Origin: CAWELS01 sp964468205
GTDB lineage: Bacteria > Acidobacteriota > Terriglobia > Bryobacterales > Bryobacteraceae
Reading direction: 5' to 3'
Length of the DNA stretch: 64,000 nucleotides
NCBI GenBank assembly: GCA_964468205.1
Contig: CAYXVG010000001.1
Span: forward strand, 62,001 to 126,000
Shown here: positions 52,179 through 61,453 of the stretch, piece after piece
Numbering within the stretch: position 1 is the stretch's first letter
Layout of the letters: every line of letters starts with the position of its first letter
Notes under the pieces: generated by a model
The model's database searches: none
The model's input: only the letters and a program-made list of their open reading frames with translations
Told to the model about the DNA's origin: nothing
Program-made: the position numbers and the translations under genes

Positions 52179-52832
52179 CTACGGCGCGCCCACGGACGGC
52201 GCTCCGGGGGTAACCGTAGTCGGGGTGGGCGCCGGCGGCGGTGGAGTCGGCGTGACTCCACCGCCGCCATTCCCGTTGCCGCCTGACGCCGCCACAGCCA
52301 CGCCGGCGGCCGCGGCGCCGCCGACAATTGCAAGGATCGCGAGAGCCTTGCCGGAGATCCCTCCTCCCGCGGCCCCTGCCGTAAGCACGGCGTTCGCTTG
52401 GTTCACCGTCGTGCTCGCCGTGAGATCGCCATAGGAAGCTTCCACCCTCATTTGGTACTTCCCGGTTTCGGCGTTGGCCCGAAGCCCTCGCGCTACCGCC
52501 CGCCCCTGGTTATTCGTTACCACACGGAGGCTGTTGCTCCCATCCGGGAAGGTCGCGGTCGGCCCGCTGTCCGGCAGGAAGAAGTACACCGTCGCACCCG
52601 CCACCGGACGGTCATTTTCGTCGGTGACCTGCACAATCGGCTCCCTCGCAGTGCGCTCACGCACATTGTTGATTGCGCCCTCACCTTCGACGATTTCGAT
52701 CTGCAATTTCTTCGGCCCCGGCCTCTCCTGCGGTTTCGGCTTGGACAGGCCGGTGGTGGGGGTGAACAGTAATAGGGCCAGGAAAATCCCAAGGATTCTT
52801 CGGGGGCTAGAGTATGGTTGCGTGTGCGGCAC
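52179..52832 (-). CDS. Exported Ig-like domain protein with Gly/Pro-rich C-terminus
   Basis: 217 residues from GTG at 52832 (AAGGAGGG just upstream). A signal sequence (RRILGIFLALLLFTPTTG) is followed by an Ig-like domain (about 45-145: PIVQVTDENDRPVAGATVYF, GRAVARGLRANAETGKYQMRV), then a helix (about 160-185: ALAILAIVGGAAAAGVAVAA) and a Gly/Pro/Thr-rich tail. It is the first gene of the run 52832-48238. Probably envelope-associated; function unknown. Confidence 0.78.
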   Translation of the reverse strand: MPHTQPYSSPRRILGIFLALLLFTPTTGLSKPKPQERPGPKKLQIEIVEGEGAINNVRERTAREPIVQVTDENDRPVAGATVYFFLPDSGPTATFPDGSNSLRVVTNNQGRAVARGLRANAETGKYQMRVEASYGDLTASTTVNQANAVLTAGAAGGGISGKALAILAIVGGAAAAGVAVAASGGNGNGGGGVTPTPPPPAPTPTTVTPGAPSVGAP

Positions 52833-52955
52833 GAGTCCCTCCTTCGAGTACATCCGAGCTATCAGCAGACCCATTATGCCCCAACTCAGGCCCAAGGAAC
52901 ATTGAAAATACTCTCATTCCCGGCAGGAATTCGCCCTTCTCTGCCCGGTGGCCGA

Positions 52956-54449
52956 TTATTTCCGCGGGTCCTTGTTCAGCAGCCAGGTATCAAACGCGTG
53001 CTTGCGGCCACCCGTGTAGTCAATCGTCTCGAACACCTCCGCATGACCGAGCGCCCGCGGGTCTCCCTCGCCACGGAGCATCTCCTCCATCCGTTCGCGC
53101 AACTCGCGCTTCTTCCTCAAGTAGCTCGGGTCCGCCGCCAGATTGTTCACGTTGTCCGGATCTTCTTTGACGAGATAGAGTTCCTCCGCCGGCCTCATCC
53201 CGAACGACATCCGGTAATACTCGTCGAAGCCATTCACTAGAACGGACTTCGTCGGACTGCCGTCGCAATTGCGATATCCGGTTTCCGGATTTCCTGCCGG
53301 CCAGCGGGCGTGCTCGTAGTTGCGAATATAGAGAAACTCCTCGGTTCGGATCGCCCGCACCGGGTAGCCCCAGTCGTACGGCCTGCCCAGGTCGTGCCGC
53401 TCCTTGCCGATCACCATCACGTTGCGCGACGGATCCACGCGGCCGGACTGGCCTGACTTGAGGATACCGAGGAAACTCGTGCCGGTCATCGTTCCGGCGG
53501 GATCCAGTCCCGCCAGTTCCAAGAAAGTAGGCGCAAAATCGCGGACGTTGACGAAGTCGTCAATCACCCGGCCGCCCTTGATCCCGCCCCACCGAACCGC
53601 CAGCGGAAGGTGAAAGCCTTGTTCATAGATCTGTCCCTTTATGCGCGGGAACGGCTCGCCGTGGTCCGAGGTAACCACGACGAAGGTGTTGTCCAGTTCC
53701 CCAATCTCCTCCAGTTTGCGGATGGCGCGGTCCAAATGGGTATCCACCCACTCCACCTCGATCGCGTAATCCAGATAGTCGCTGCGGATCACCGCGCTGT
53801 CCGGATAAAACGCCGGCAGCTTCACTGACTTTGGGTCTTTGCCGGCTCTCCGCCCCGTACCCTCTTCATAGGCCCGGTGCGGTTCGTGAGTGCCGAGCCA
53901 GAAGCAAAACGGCTTGCCCTCTGGCCTCTTCGCGAGAAAGTCAGCGAAGTTCGCGGCGTAGTCAGTTCTCGAGATCGCCAGGTGTGGGGGATCCAACTTG
54001 ATGGAGCTGTATTCCGGCCCGGCCGGGTTTTCCTCCCGTCCACCAGCGCGGTAGTCTCCCGGACCCCAGCCCTTGCCCGTGTATCCCGTATAGTAACCAG
54101 CCTCCGCGAGCACCTCGGGAAATGTCGGGAACTCCCCGGGGAAAACACTGAAGTGGTTCACTGCCTCTTTCAGTTGCCAGGTGTTCCGGCCGGTGAGAAT
54201 GCTCGCCCGCGACGGCGCGCACTTTGGATTAGAGGTGTAAGCGTTGGTGAACAAAACGCCTTCGCGGGCGACGCGGTCGAAAGCCGGCGTCTCCACCCAG
54301 TCCACGCCGAAGACGCCGGCATGCCCGTTGCCCCAATCGTCGGCGATCACGTACAGAATGTTCGGGCGCTCATCCGCCGCGGAAAGTGGCCACCCCAGAA
54401 GAAGGAAAGAGAGAAGACAGAGAGTAGAAAGAAATCTTTGGGTAAACAT
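52956..54449 (-). CDS. Exported S1 family sulfatase
   Basis: 497 residues from ATG at 54449 with AGGAG six bases upstream. A signal peptide ends near PLSAA. IADDWG supplies metal ligands, C77-A-P-S-R is the intact formylglycine signature, and VTSDHGEPFPR follows at the usual place. The general look is of the heparan-N-sulfatase/arylsulfatase group, but the substrate cannot be assigned. It lies 42 bases downstream of an alkaline-phosphatase-superfamily gene on the same strand. Confidence 0.93.
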   Translation of the reverse strand: MFTQRFLSTLCLLSFLLLGWPLSAADERPNILYVIADDWGNGHAGVFGVDWVETPAFDRVAREGVLFTNAYTSNPKCAPSRASILTGRNTWQLKEAVNHFSVFPGEFPTFPEVLAEAGYYTGYTGKGWGPGDYRAGGREENPAGPEYSSIKLDPPHLAISRTDYAANFADFLAKRPEGKPFCFWLGTHEPHRAYEEGTGRRAGKDPKSVKLPAFYPDSAVIRSDYLDYAIEVEWVDTHLDRAIRKLEEIGELDNTFVVVTSDHGEPFPRIKGQIYEQGFHLPLAVRWGGIKGGRVIDDFVNVRDFAPTFLELAGLDPAGTMTGTSFLGILKSGQSGRVDPSRNVMVIGKERHDLGRPYDWGYPVRAIRTEEFLYIRNYEHARWPAGNPETGYRNCDGSPTKSVLVNGFDEYYRMSFGMRPAEELYLVKEDPDNVNNLAADPSYLRKKRELRERMEEMLRGEGDPRALGHAEVFETIDYTGGRKHAFDTWLLNKDPRK

Positions 54450-54491
54450 ACACAGCTCCTGAACCGTCACCCCCGCAAAGCATCCTATCAC

Positions 54492-55586
54492 TTACCTCCC
54501 GGAGATCGCAGGAATCGGCCGGCCGCGCACCCCTTCCAGCTTTCGGTAGTCGATGCCGAGCAGGTCGAGGATGGTCGGGGCGATATCGCTTTGGGTGTGC
54601 CGGGGCGCGTTCGCGGCCTCGCCCGCGGCCCGGGTGTCAGGACCCATTGCCGCAATCCAGGTGTATTCCGCGCCATCGATTTTCGTCCCGTGGCTGGTCC
54701 AATCCTGGTGGGTGGATCCGCGCCCGTGGTCCGTGGTAACGATAAGAGTCGTCCGCCCCGTATAGTGCGGATCGGCTTCGATTACCCCCCAGAGCCGCTC
54801 CAGGCAGCGGTCAAAGTAGTTCGCATTCTCCAGGTAACGGTCGAAACGGCCCTCGTGGGCCCAGTCATCCGTTTCCCCCAAGGCGATATGAAGCAGCCGA
54901 GGCCGTTGTGTGCGCAGATACTCCAGAGCCATCTCGAAGGTGATGTAGTCGTGCCTCACCGTCCGCCAGGGAGTCAACATGTCAAACTGCATCTCGCTCA
55001 ACTCCCGCAGCCGCGGTGGCGCGCTCTCGAGTTCGATCGGCTGAAATCCAGCGTTAATGAAGACGTCTCCCGGGACGTGCGCGCCGATGCCGGTGAACAC
55101 GCTCCAGGAGCCAAAGAGAGCGACCTGCCGCGCCGTCAGGCCAAGCTCCCGGCGCGCTATTTCAAGGACCGTTCGAGAGGGATTCGGACGGTTGTCATTT
55201 GAGTCGATGACATCGTCTTGCGGACGTCCCGTCAGAATCTCTGAATAGCTCGGATACGAGAACCGGTGGCGGTTGAGTAACACCACGTCGCTACCTTGGT
55301 CCCGGTTCCCATAGATCACTCCCTTGACCGCGAGCCTCGACCACAGGAACGGCATCAGTTGCTCGCGCCGCGCTTCCGGCGTTGCACCGCCGAATCGCCG
55401 GCGCACGTCGCCAGCGTCTTTCATGCCCGCGTCACCCCGCTCCAACAGATTCGGGTCGGCCCCGCGGAACACCTCCTGCCAGCGCAAGCCGTCGGCCGTC
55501 AGCAACACGACGTTCGAAGCGTAGCTATCCGCGGCGGCCAGTAACCCCGTGCAAAGCGTCAGAGCCAAACAGAGAGATTTCGTCAT
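54492..55586 (-). CDS. Alkaline-phosphatase-superfamily phosphodiesterase/phosphatase, exported
   Basis: 364 residues. The leader (MTKSLCLALTLCTGLLAAADS) is a signal peptide. LLTADGLRW carries the first metal Asp, FSYPSYSEILTG is the nucleophile segment (Ser where many relatives have Thr), GETDDWAHEGRFDRY and TTDHGRGS give the remaining ligands. The fold is that of type I phosphodiesterase/nucleotide pyrophosphatase rather than a CxPxR sulfatase. It is probably co-transcribed with the sulfatase at 52956-54449. Confidence 0.85.
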   Translation of the reverse strand: MTKSLCLALTLCTGLLAAADSYASNVVLLTADGLRWQEVFRGADPNLLERGDAGMKDAGDVRRRFGGATPEARREQLMPFLWSRLAVKGVIYGNRDQGSDVVLLNRHRFSYPSYSEILTGRPQDDVIDSNDNRPNPSRTVLEIARRELGLTARQVALFGSWSVFTGIGAHVPGDVFINAGFQPIELESAPPRLRELSEMQFDMLTPWRTVRHDYITFEMALEYLRTQRPRLLHIALGETDDWAHEGRFDRYLENANYFDRCLERLWGVIEADPHYTGRTTLIVTTDHGRGSTHQDWTSHGTKIDGAEYTWIAAMGPDTRAAGEAANAPRHTQSDIAPTILDLLGIDYRKLEGVRGRPIPAISGR

Positions 55587-55679
55587 TGCTCCGATACTAC
55601 TGCGTTACGGAATCTAGTACCATCAAAGGATTGCAGGAGGGGAGGCTGCCGTAGCGCCCGCGGATCACAAAGCCCGCTC

Positions 55680-56936
55680 ATGGCGACGGCAGCCAAAGCG
55701 AAGATGTCTCCAACCAAACCGCTGGATATTCTCTATGCCGGCATGCTGCCGCCACACCACGGCGGCGCCGCGCTCTCGGCCTGGCAACTCGTCAGTCAAA
55801 TTGCGCGGTGCGGGCACTCAATCCGGGCCATATCGCCACTTCGCGCCGGCGCCTCGGATCATCTGCCTGGACGCAAGGGCGAACAACTCCAATTAACAGT
55901 CGAACGCTTCACCGTACCTTTTGACTTCATTGGCCCCAACAATCCCCCGCCGCCAGGCTATTGGGAACTCGAACAGCGCGAAGTGCAGTCCCGTCTCGCA
56001 TCCCAAATCACAGCCCGCCGCCCGGACCTGCTTCTCCTTGGCCGCGAAAGCTTCGCCCTGCACGCTATCCCGGTCGCCGTGGCGCACAAGCTGCCCGTTG
56101 TTGTGCGAATCGGTGGCGGCCAGACGGCAGCCGTTTCGAAGGGAGCCTTCACAGAAGCGTTCCGGAGGGATTTCCGCGCCACCCTTGCCTCTGCGGACCT
56201 GCTTTGCCCACAGGCCGGGCACATGGCCGGGATTCTGCGCGGCCTCGGCATGGAGCGCATCCGGACGATCAGCAACCTCGTGGATCTTGAGCTGTTCAGA
56301 CCGCAGCCTCCGAACCCGGAACTACGTTCGAGGCTGCGCATTCCGGAGAACCATCTCGTCGCCCTGCACCTCTCCAATTTCAAGAGCATCAAGCGGGTCC
56401 TTGACATCGTCGCCTCGGCGCCGCTTGTCCTAGAGAGGAACCCCGAAATAACGTACGTCATTTGCGGGGATGGACCGGAGCGCCAAACCGCTAAGGATCT
56501 CTGCCGGCGTAACGGAACATCCGGTTCGTTCCGCTTCGTGGATTGGCTGGAATATGAAGAAGTCCCCGCCTATCTGAATCTCGCCGATATCGTCATCATG
56601 CCTTCGGAGATGGAACACCAGGCGCGCATCTACCTGGAGAGCCAAGCCTGCGAGCGCCTCCTGCTGGCGAGCGACGTCGACGGCGCGAGAGAAGTCGTAA
56701 CACACGGTGAAACCGGTTTGCTGTTTCGCATGGGCGATGTGGAGGATCTGGCGGACAAGACTCTGCTGGCTGCCTCCGACCCCGCGTTTAGGACCGCGGC
56801 CGGCCGCCGGGCGGGAGTCCGCGTGCGCCGCCACGACCTGAAACACGTCGCGAAGGATTACATCTCCGCGATGATGGATGTTCTTGACAGTCGTACGCGG
56901 GAGCCGGCTCCGCTTTTTTGCGCCGATCACTTATGA
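55680..56936 (+). CDS. GT4-type glycosyltransferase, first of two tandem paralogues
   Basis: 418 residues from ATG at 55680 (another ATG at 55704). The N-terminal domain starts LDILYAGMLPPHHGGAALSA, a Gly-rich loop typical of GT4 enzymes. The C-terminal nucleotide-sugar domain has a YVICGDGPERQ strand and EHQARIYLE, the E-x7-E motif in a modified context. It transfers a sugar from a nucleotide donor; acceptor unknown. It shares an extended similarity with the next gene (I estimate over half of positions identical), so the two arose by duplication. Confidence 0.9.
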   Translation: MATAAKAKMSPTKPLDILYAGMLPPHHGGAALSAWQLVSQIARCGHSIRAISPLRAGASDHLPGRKGEQLQLTVERFTVPFDFIGPNNPPPPGYWELEQREVQSRLASQITARRPDLLLLGRESFALHAIPVAVAHKLPVVVRIGGGQTAAVSKGAFTEAFRRDFRATLASADLLCPQAGHMAGILRGLGMERIRTISNLVDLELFRPQPPNPELRSRLRIPENHLVALHLSNFKSIKRVLDIVASAPLVLERNPEITYVICGDGPERQTAKDLCRRNGTSGSFRFVDWLEYEEVPAYLNLADIVIMPSEMEHQARIYLESQACERLLLASDVDGAREVVTHGETGLLFRMGDVEDLADKTLLAASDPAFRTAAGRRAGVRVRRHDLKHVAKDYISAMMDVLDSRTREPAPLFCADHL

Positions 56937-56992
56937 TTGGGTGACTGACGGGAGCCGCCGCTCGCGGCTCTCGATCTGACGTTCTCGCCACA

Positions 56993-58201
56993 ATGCATTC
57001 CTCTCTACCAAACTCTGATCCGCCGCTGGACATCCTCTACGTCGGCCCCCTTCCCCCTCATCACGGAGGCTCAGCCGTCTCCGCCGGACTCATCCTGTCC
57101 CAAATCGCGGATGAAGGTCACTCGATTCGCGCCATCGCTCCCCTCCGCGAAGGAGCCTGCGAACCGCAACGCATATTTGAAAAAAGCCAGCATCGCATCG
57201 GCATCGAACGGTTCACCACCGCCATTGACTACACGGCGCCGAACCTGCCTCCGCCTCCTGGCTACTGGGAAGCAGAGCGGAAACAGGTGCGAAGCCGGCT
57301 GCAAGCCCAGATCGAGAGAAAGCGGCCGGACATCGTCTTGATAGGCCGGGAAACCTACGCCGCGCACTCGGTTCCGGTCGCCAAAGCCAATGGACTGCCG
57401 ATGCTCCTGCGGATCAGCGGGGCACAGGCCTGGGGCGTGTACCGTGGCGAATTCCCGGAGTCGTTCAGAGACGAGTTCTGCGCCGCGTTGAAAGCCGTCA
57501 GCCTCATCTGCCCCCAAGCCCAGCATATGGCTTGCATCTTGCGCGCGCTGGGAGTGGATCACGTGCGTGTCATCAGAAACGCCGTTGACTTGGAACGCTT
57601 TCAGCCCGAGCCAGAGAACGCAGCGCTCAGGACGAAGCTGAGGATTCCCGCCGGGCACGTCGTCGCTGTTCATATGTCGAACATGAAGGCCATCAAGAGG
57701 CTTCCCGACATCGCCCGTTCCGCCCCGAAAGTCCTGAGGAAAAACAATAACATCACCTACGTGATTATCGGGGACGGTCCGGACCGGTCCCAGGCTGAGG
57801 AAATCTGCCGCCGCGAAGGCGTACTCGGCCACTTCCGCTTCGTTGACTGGCTGGACTACGAGGAGATCCCGGCCCTGCTCAACCTAGCCGGAGTTGTCAT
57901 CATGCCGTCGGAAATGGAGCACCAGGCGCGGCTCTATCTGGAAAGCCAGGCCTGCGAACGTCTGCTCATTGCCAGCGACGTCGCCGGTGCCCGCGAAGTC
58001 GTCACGGACGGGGAAACAGGACTGTTGTACCGCATGGGCGACATCGATGACCTCGCGGAGAAGACACTGCTCGCCGCCGCCGATCCCGAACTGCGCGCCA
58101 GGCTCGGCCGTGCCGCCGGAGTCAGCGTACGCCGCCATGATCTCAAGCGCGTAGCGGCGGATTACGTCGCCGCCATGCGCGAGATAATTGCCCCCCGGTG
58201 A
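56993..58201 (+). CDS. GT4-type glycosyltransferase, second of two tandem paralogues
   Basis: 402 residues from ATG at 56993. It begins LDILYVGPLPPHHGGSAVSA, with a YVIIGDGPDRS strand and EHQARLYLE (E-x7-E), parallel to the upstream gene throughout. The strongest identity is in the last third (MPSEMEHQAR, CERLLIASDVAGAREVV). The first 170 residues, which bind the acceptor, differ more, so the two enzymes may act on successive sugars. No other polysaccharide genes are visible nearby. Confidence 0.9.
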   Translation: MHSSLPNSDPPLDILYVGPLPPHHGGSAVSAGLILSQIADEGHSIRAIAPLREGACEPQRIFEKSQHRIGIERFTTAIDYTAPNLPPPPGYWEAERKQVRSRLQAQIERKRPDIVLIGRETYAAHSVPVAKANGLPMLLRISGAQAWGVYRGEFPESFRDEFCAALKAVSLICPQAQHMACILRALGVDHVRVIRNAVDLERFQPEPENAALRTKLRIPAGHVVAVHMSNMKAIKRLPDIARSAPKVLRKNNNITYVIIGDGPDRSQAEEICRREGVLGHFRFVDWLDYEEIPALLNLAGVVIMPSEMEHQARLYLESQACERLLIASDVAGAREVVTDGETGLLYRMGDIDDLAEKTLLAAADPELRARLGRAAGVSVRRHDLKRVAADYVAAMREIIAPR

Positions 58202-58273
58202 CTCCGATCGAGGGGCGATCCTCACGGCGCCCGGGAGCGGCGCAAACTCCTTCCGTTATAGACGCAACGGCTT

Positions 58274-58402
58274 TTATTTCTTCGGTTTCCAGTTGCAGGA
58301 ATCACCCGGCCCACGGCCGGGTCCGGCGGACCCTCAACCACCGCCGAAACGGCTGAGAACCAGCCACGCCAGCACAATCAAGATGATCCAAACAGCATCC
58401 AT
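58274..58402 (-). CDS. Possible membrane micro-ORF, with in-frame UGA then open extension
   Basis: From ATG at 58402 the minus strand encodes 22 residues, nearly all one hydrophobic helix (MDAVWIILIVLAWLVLSRF) ending GGG, then TGA (58334-58336). The same frame stays open for 19 more codons, including one Cys (DSCNWKPKK), to TAA at 58274-58276. No Shine-Dalgarno sequence is visible; a TAAGAT -10-like box ten bases ahead would give an almost leaderless transcript. Either it is a 22-residue peptide, or UGA is read as selenocysteine, or it is chance. Confidence is low. Confidence 0.2.
58304..58333 (-). repeat. Two overlapping GC-rich hairpins immediately after the micro-ORF UGA
   Basis: On the minus strand, GGGTCC-GCC-GGACCC (58319-58333) starts right after the UGA; ACCCGGCC-GTG-GGCCGGGT (58304-58322) follows and shares four bases with it, so the two are mutually exclusive. 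The second loop begins 20 bases after the UGA and starts with G. Confidence 0.6.
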
Positions 58403-58512
58403 AAGAAAACTTATCTTATTAGATGCACCCCGCGCCGCAAGGTAACAATGTCTGGCGATGAACCGTGCGGTCTCGCCTTCCGGCGCGCCGTGCTTCGAAT
58501 ATACTGGACCCC

Positions 58513-60087
58513 ATGATGCTTGCGCTGCTGCTGCTGCTCGCGCCTCTTTCCGCCTTGGCCGGCGCCGTCGCTTCCGGGGCGCAACCGGCCCTCCACCGGG
58601 GTGTCTACGAAATCCGGCTCACGGCTGAAGAAGCGCCGCCCAACCCTTATCGTGTCGAGCCCCGCGTCACGTTCGTTCCTCCTTCGGGCGCCCCGGTCAC
58701 CGTTGACGGTTTCCATGATGGCGGCAGCGTTTGGAGGGCCCGCGCCTACTGCCACACTGTGGGGCGCTGGACTTGGAGTTCGGAGTCATCCGTCCCCGGA
58801 CTCGGCGACCAATCCGGAGAGTTCGTCGTCAACGAATCCACACTGCCGGGCAAGCTGCGGATCCACCGGGACGACCCGCGGCAGTTCCAGTACGACAACG
58901 GCGATTGGTTCCTCCACATCGGCGACACCGGGTATCGCTATCTAACGGCCACCGAACCCGAGTGGCAGGCCTACATCGATCAGGCCGCGCGCATGGGCGC
59001 CACCAAGATACGCACCTGGTTCTGCCAGGGGAGATCCGACGTACAGGTGCTGTTCGGATCGGACCGGTCGCTCATGAATCTGTCCTACTGGCAGGAGATG
59101 GACCGGCGCATCCGCTATGCCCTCGAAGCCCACCCTGGTGTGCAACTGAAGCTGATCCCTTACGGCGAAGACACCGCCGAAATTCGCCGCTACGGTCAGG
59201 GCGACGCGGATGCGGCATTCATCGCCCGCTACGCCCAGGCGCGCTTTTCCGCCTACCCGAACGTCCACTGGTGTATTACGAATGATCGCGAGGTCGTCGA
59301 CGATGACGCGGAACTGACCGGCCGCCGCGTCCGCGTCTCCACCATCGCCCGGATCGGTCGCGACATGGCCGCCCGCGAACCGTGGGGCACGCTGCTCACC
59401 AACCACCAGTCCCGCTTCTCCGGCTACGCCTTCGCCGGCGCACCGTGGAGCGACATCATCACAATCGAAGACCTCGACGAAGTGGCGGGCGAGGCACTGC
59501 TCGAATACCGGGAGAAGGGCGCCGCTCCAGTGATCAATGACGAGGACCGCTACGAGAACTACCGCTTCCCGAAACACTCGCGGTACTTCTTCCGCCGCCT
59601 GATGTGGGCCAGCCTGCTCTCCGGCGGCCACGCCACCTACGGCGGGCTGAGAACCTACGAGCCATACGACGGCGGGTTGGCCGGCGTGCAAGGGTACTAC
59701 ACCGCCGTCGCCGCCAACAAGCTCCAGAAAGGCGCCCACGACTTCGTGCACATCCACGCATTCTTCCGCGACGCCGGACTCACCCTGGCGGGCATGGAAC
59801 CGGACGACGGCGCCTGCGGCGCCAACCCCAATCGCTGGAAGTGCATTCACGACAGCCGCGTGTCGATCGTCTACCTCGCCAATCCCACCAGCGAATCCGC
59901 GGAGATCGCCGGAGAATCCACCACCATCCCCTCGGTCACCCTCAACCTGCCCGAAGCCCAATACACCGGCGCCTGGTTCGACCCGTCGTCCGGCCAGTGG
60001 ATCGCCGCCGAGACGCCGTTCCAACCCGCCCGCCCCCAATTCGCGCCCGGCCCCGGCGACTGGGTTCTGCTGGTGCGAAGGCGTTAG
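58513..60087 (+). CDS. Exported DUF5060/DUF4038-type glycoside hydrolase-like protein
   Basis: 524 residues from ATG at 58513. The signal peptide (MMLALLLLLAPLSALAGAVA) is followed by an Ig-like N-terminal domain (DUF5060 type, about 25-110: RVEPRVTFVPPSG, FHDGGSVWRARAYC) and a TIM barrel (about 130-440) beginning FLHIGDTGYRYL and including KIRTWFCQG, WCITNDREV and INDEDRYENY, which could hold acidic catalytic residues. A short beta domain ends the protein. The fold is like GH140-type enzymes; the substrate is unknown. Confidence 0.78.
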   Translation: MMLALLLLLAPLSALAGAVASGAQPALHRGVYEIRLTAEEAPPNPYRVEPRVTFVPPSGAPVTVDGFHDGGSVWRARAYCHTVGRWTWSSESSVPGLGDQSGEFVVNESTLPGKLRIHRDDPRQFQYDNGDWFLHIGDTGYRYLTATEPEWQAYIDQAARMGATKIRTWFCQGRSDVQVLFGSDRSLMNLSYWQEMDRRIRYALEAHPGVQLKLIPYGEDTAEIRRYGQGDADAAFIARYAQARFSAYPNVHWCITNDREVVDDDAELTGRRVRVSTIARIGRDMAAREPWGTLLTNHQSRFSGYAFAGAPWSDIITIEDLDEVAGEALLEYREKGAAPVINDEDRYENYRFPKHSRYFFRRLMWASLLSGGHATYGGLRTYEPYDGGLAGVQGYYTAVAANKLQKGAHDFVHIHAFFRDAGLTLAGMEPDDGACGANPNRWKCIHDSRVSIVYLANPTSESAEIAGESTTIPSVTLNLPEAQYTGAWFDPSSGQWIAAETPFQPARPQFAPGPGDWVLLVRRR

Positions 60088-61232
60088 GGCGCTGAACCAC
60101 CCGGCGGCCCGGAAAGCAACGCCTCGATCCGCTCCACCCTTGCTTCGAGGTCCGCGATCTGCTCGTCTTTGTCCGCAAGACGGCGATGCAACTGCTCAAT
60201 ATAGATGTGGGCCTTCTCGATCTCATTCAGTACGCCGCCAAGCTTCTCGGTCACATTGAACGGCTCGCCTGGCTCTGTGGGACCGACAGCGGGCAAGTGC
60301 CCCATCTCCCACATCGCCCGCGCGTGTTCTTCAATCGATTCAATTTGAAAACCAGGAGTAAAGACTGCATCACACCCCCCGGAACACGCCGGTCCTCCAG
60401 TTGTCAATGTTCCGTTCATTAAGAGGTTGCCATTGGAGAAAAACGTGAACTCTACCGCCCCTCCGTTTGCGTTCAGAATCGTGTTTCCCGCGCCTCCTGC
60501 GCGAAAATCCCAGAAGTTCCCCGAACTGCCATGTAAGAAATGAAAGCCAGGTTGCCCCGTTCCCGTTGCAACGACATTCAGCATGGCGTTTCCGCTCCCG
60601 GTGGACTGCGCTTGAATCGTAGCGTCCCCCGATGAACGAACCACATGTAATGGAAACATTGGAATCGTTGTGCCGAACCCCACATTCCCCCCTACATCCA
60701 TCATCATGCGAGAAAAACCGTCCTCAGTCACAAAAAACCCTGCTGAATTCGCGTCGATGTCCCAATTCTTGTTCGTGTCAGTGTCAATGAACTTCATCGA
60801 GGGGGAGGGAAAGGCGAGCGTGAGTTCGTCTGTTGGTGCAGCCGTTCCCAGTCCCACGTGACCCGTGGCGGTAATGACGAGGGAATTCTCAGGCGCACCC
60901 GAGCTGATTTGCATCACGGTGCGAGCTAATCCTTGTGACGGTGTCTCGCGGAGTGTAAATTCATCGTTGCCGGTTGTAGACGCTTCGAGCCTCCAGGCGT
61001 CGGCCGCACTATAGAAGAAACCCATTCCAGGGGTGGTCGACTTTATGTGGATGTCTGGTGGGGTGGCGACAACGCCCGAGCAAGAAGTTGAACCGACACA
61101 TAAGCCTCCCTGCACGTTTACGTCGCCCACGAAATTGTCTTGACCATTCGCGATTCGTTGTGCGAATGGAAGTGTGATGACTATCACAATCAGCGGAGTC
61201 AACTGGTGGATGCCGGTATAGGTTCTCGCCAC
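60084..61232 (-). CDS. Exported tail-fibre-like protein with C-terminal coiled coil
   Basis: 382 residues from GTG at 61232, with AGGAGG four bases ahead. A signal peptide (to about QRIANGQ) is followed by repeated GHVGLGTAAPTDELTL and GNVGFGTTIPMFPLHV units, the spacing seen in phage tail fibres and secreted fibre proteins that end in an S74 chaperone-like part. The last 90 residues (IESIEEHARAMWEMGHLP, then a heptad coiled coil LADKDEQIADLEARVERIEAL) resemble that end without a clear protease. It probably forms a trimeric surface fibre. It overlaps the glycosidase gene end by four bases. Confidence 0.7.
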   Translation of the reverse strand: MARTYTGIHQLTPLIVIVITLPFAQRIANGQDNFVGDVNVQGGLCVGSTSCSGVVATPPDIHIKSTTPGMGFFYSAADAWRLEASTTGNDEFTLRETPSQGLARTVMQISSGAPENSLVITATGHVGLGTAAPTDELTLAFPSPSMKFIDTDTNKNWDIDANSAGFFVTEDGFSRMMMDVGGNVGFGTTIPMFPLHVVRSSGDATIQAQSTGSGNAMLNVVATGTGQPGFHFLHGSSGNFWDFRAGGAGNTILNANGGAVEFTFFSNGNLLMNGTLTTGGPACSGGCDAVFTPGFQIESIEEHARAMWEMGHLPAVGPTEPGEPFNVTEKLGGVLNEIEKAHIYIEQLHRRLADKDEQIADLEARVERIEALLSGPPGGSAP

Positions 61233-61433
61233 TGTGCCTCCTGTGAAGATTAATTCAGAACTGCCTTATGCGGGCCGAATCGTGGCTCTCACAATCGCAC
61301 CCGCCCGACGAAAGGAACACCGATGAACCAATCGACGTCGCGAAGAATTGCGGCACGAACAGACTGCCGAAGACTTCTTCCGCCGCTAATCGTCCATGTC
61401 TACTTGTTCGGACCACGAAATCGCCACCAAGAA

Positions 61434-61453
61434 GTGTGCTGAAATAAGCACAC
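61434..61453. repeat. Perfect 7-base inverted repeat with 6-base loop
   Basis: GTGTGCT-GAAATA-AGCACAC. It has no T-run after it on either strand, so a binding site or structured leader is as likely as a terminator. Confidence 0.5.

Larger units (their letters stand above)
58202..58512. other. 311-base gap between glycosyltransferase and glycosidase genes
   Basis: It contains a minus-strand micro-ORF (58337-58402), two GC-rich overlapping hairpins (58304-58333) and an AT-rich patch at 58395-58425. The hairpins lack a following T-run on the plus strand, so they are not a clear terminator of the glycosyltransferase genes. Confidence 0.5.
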
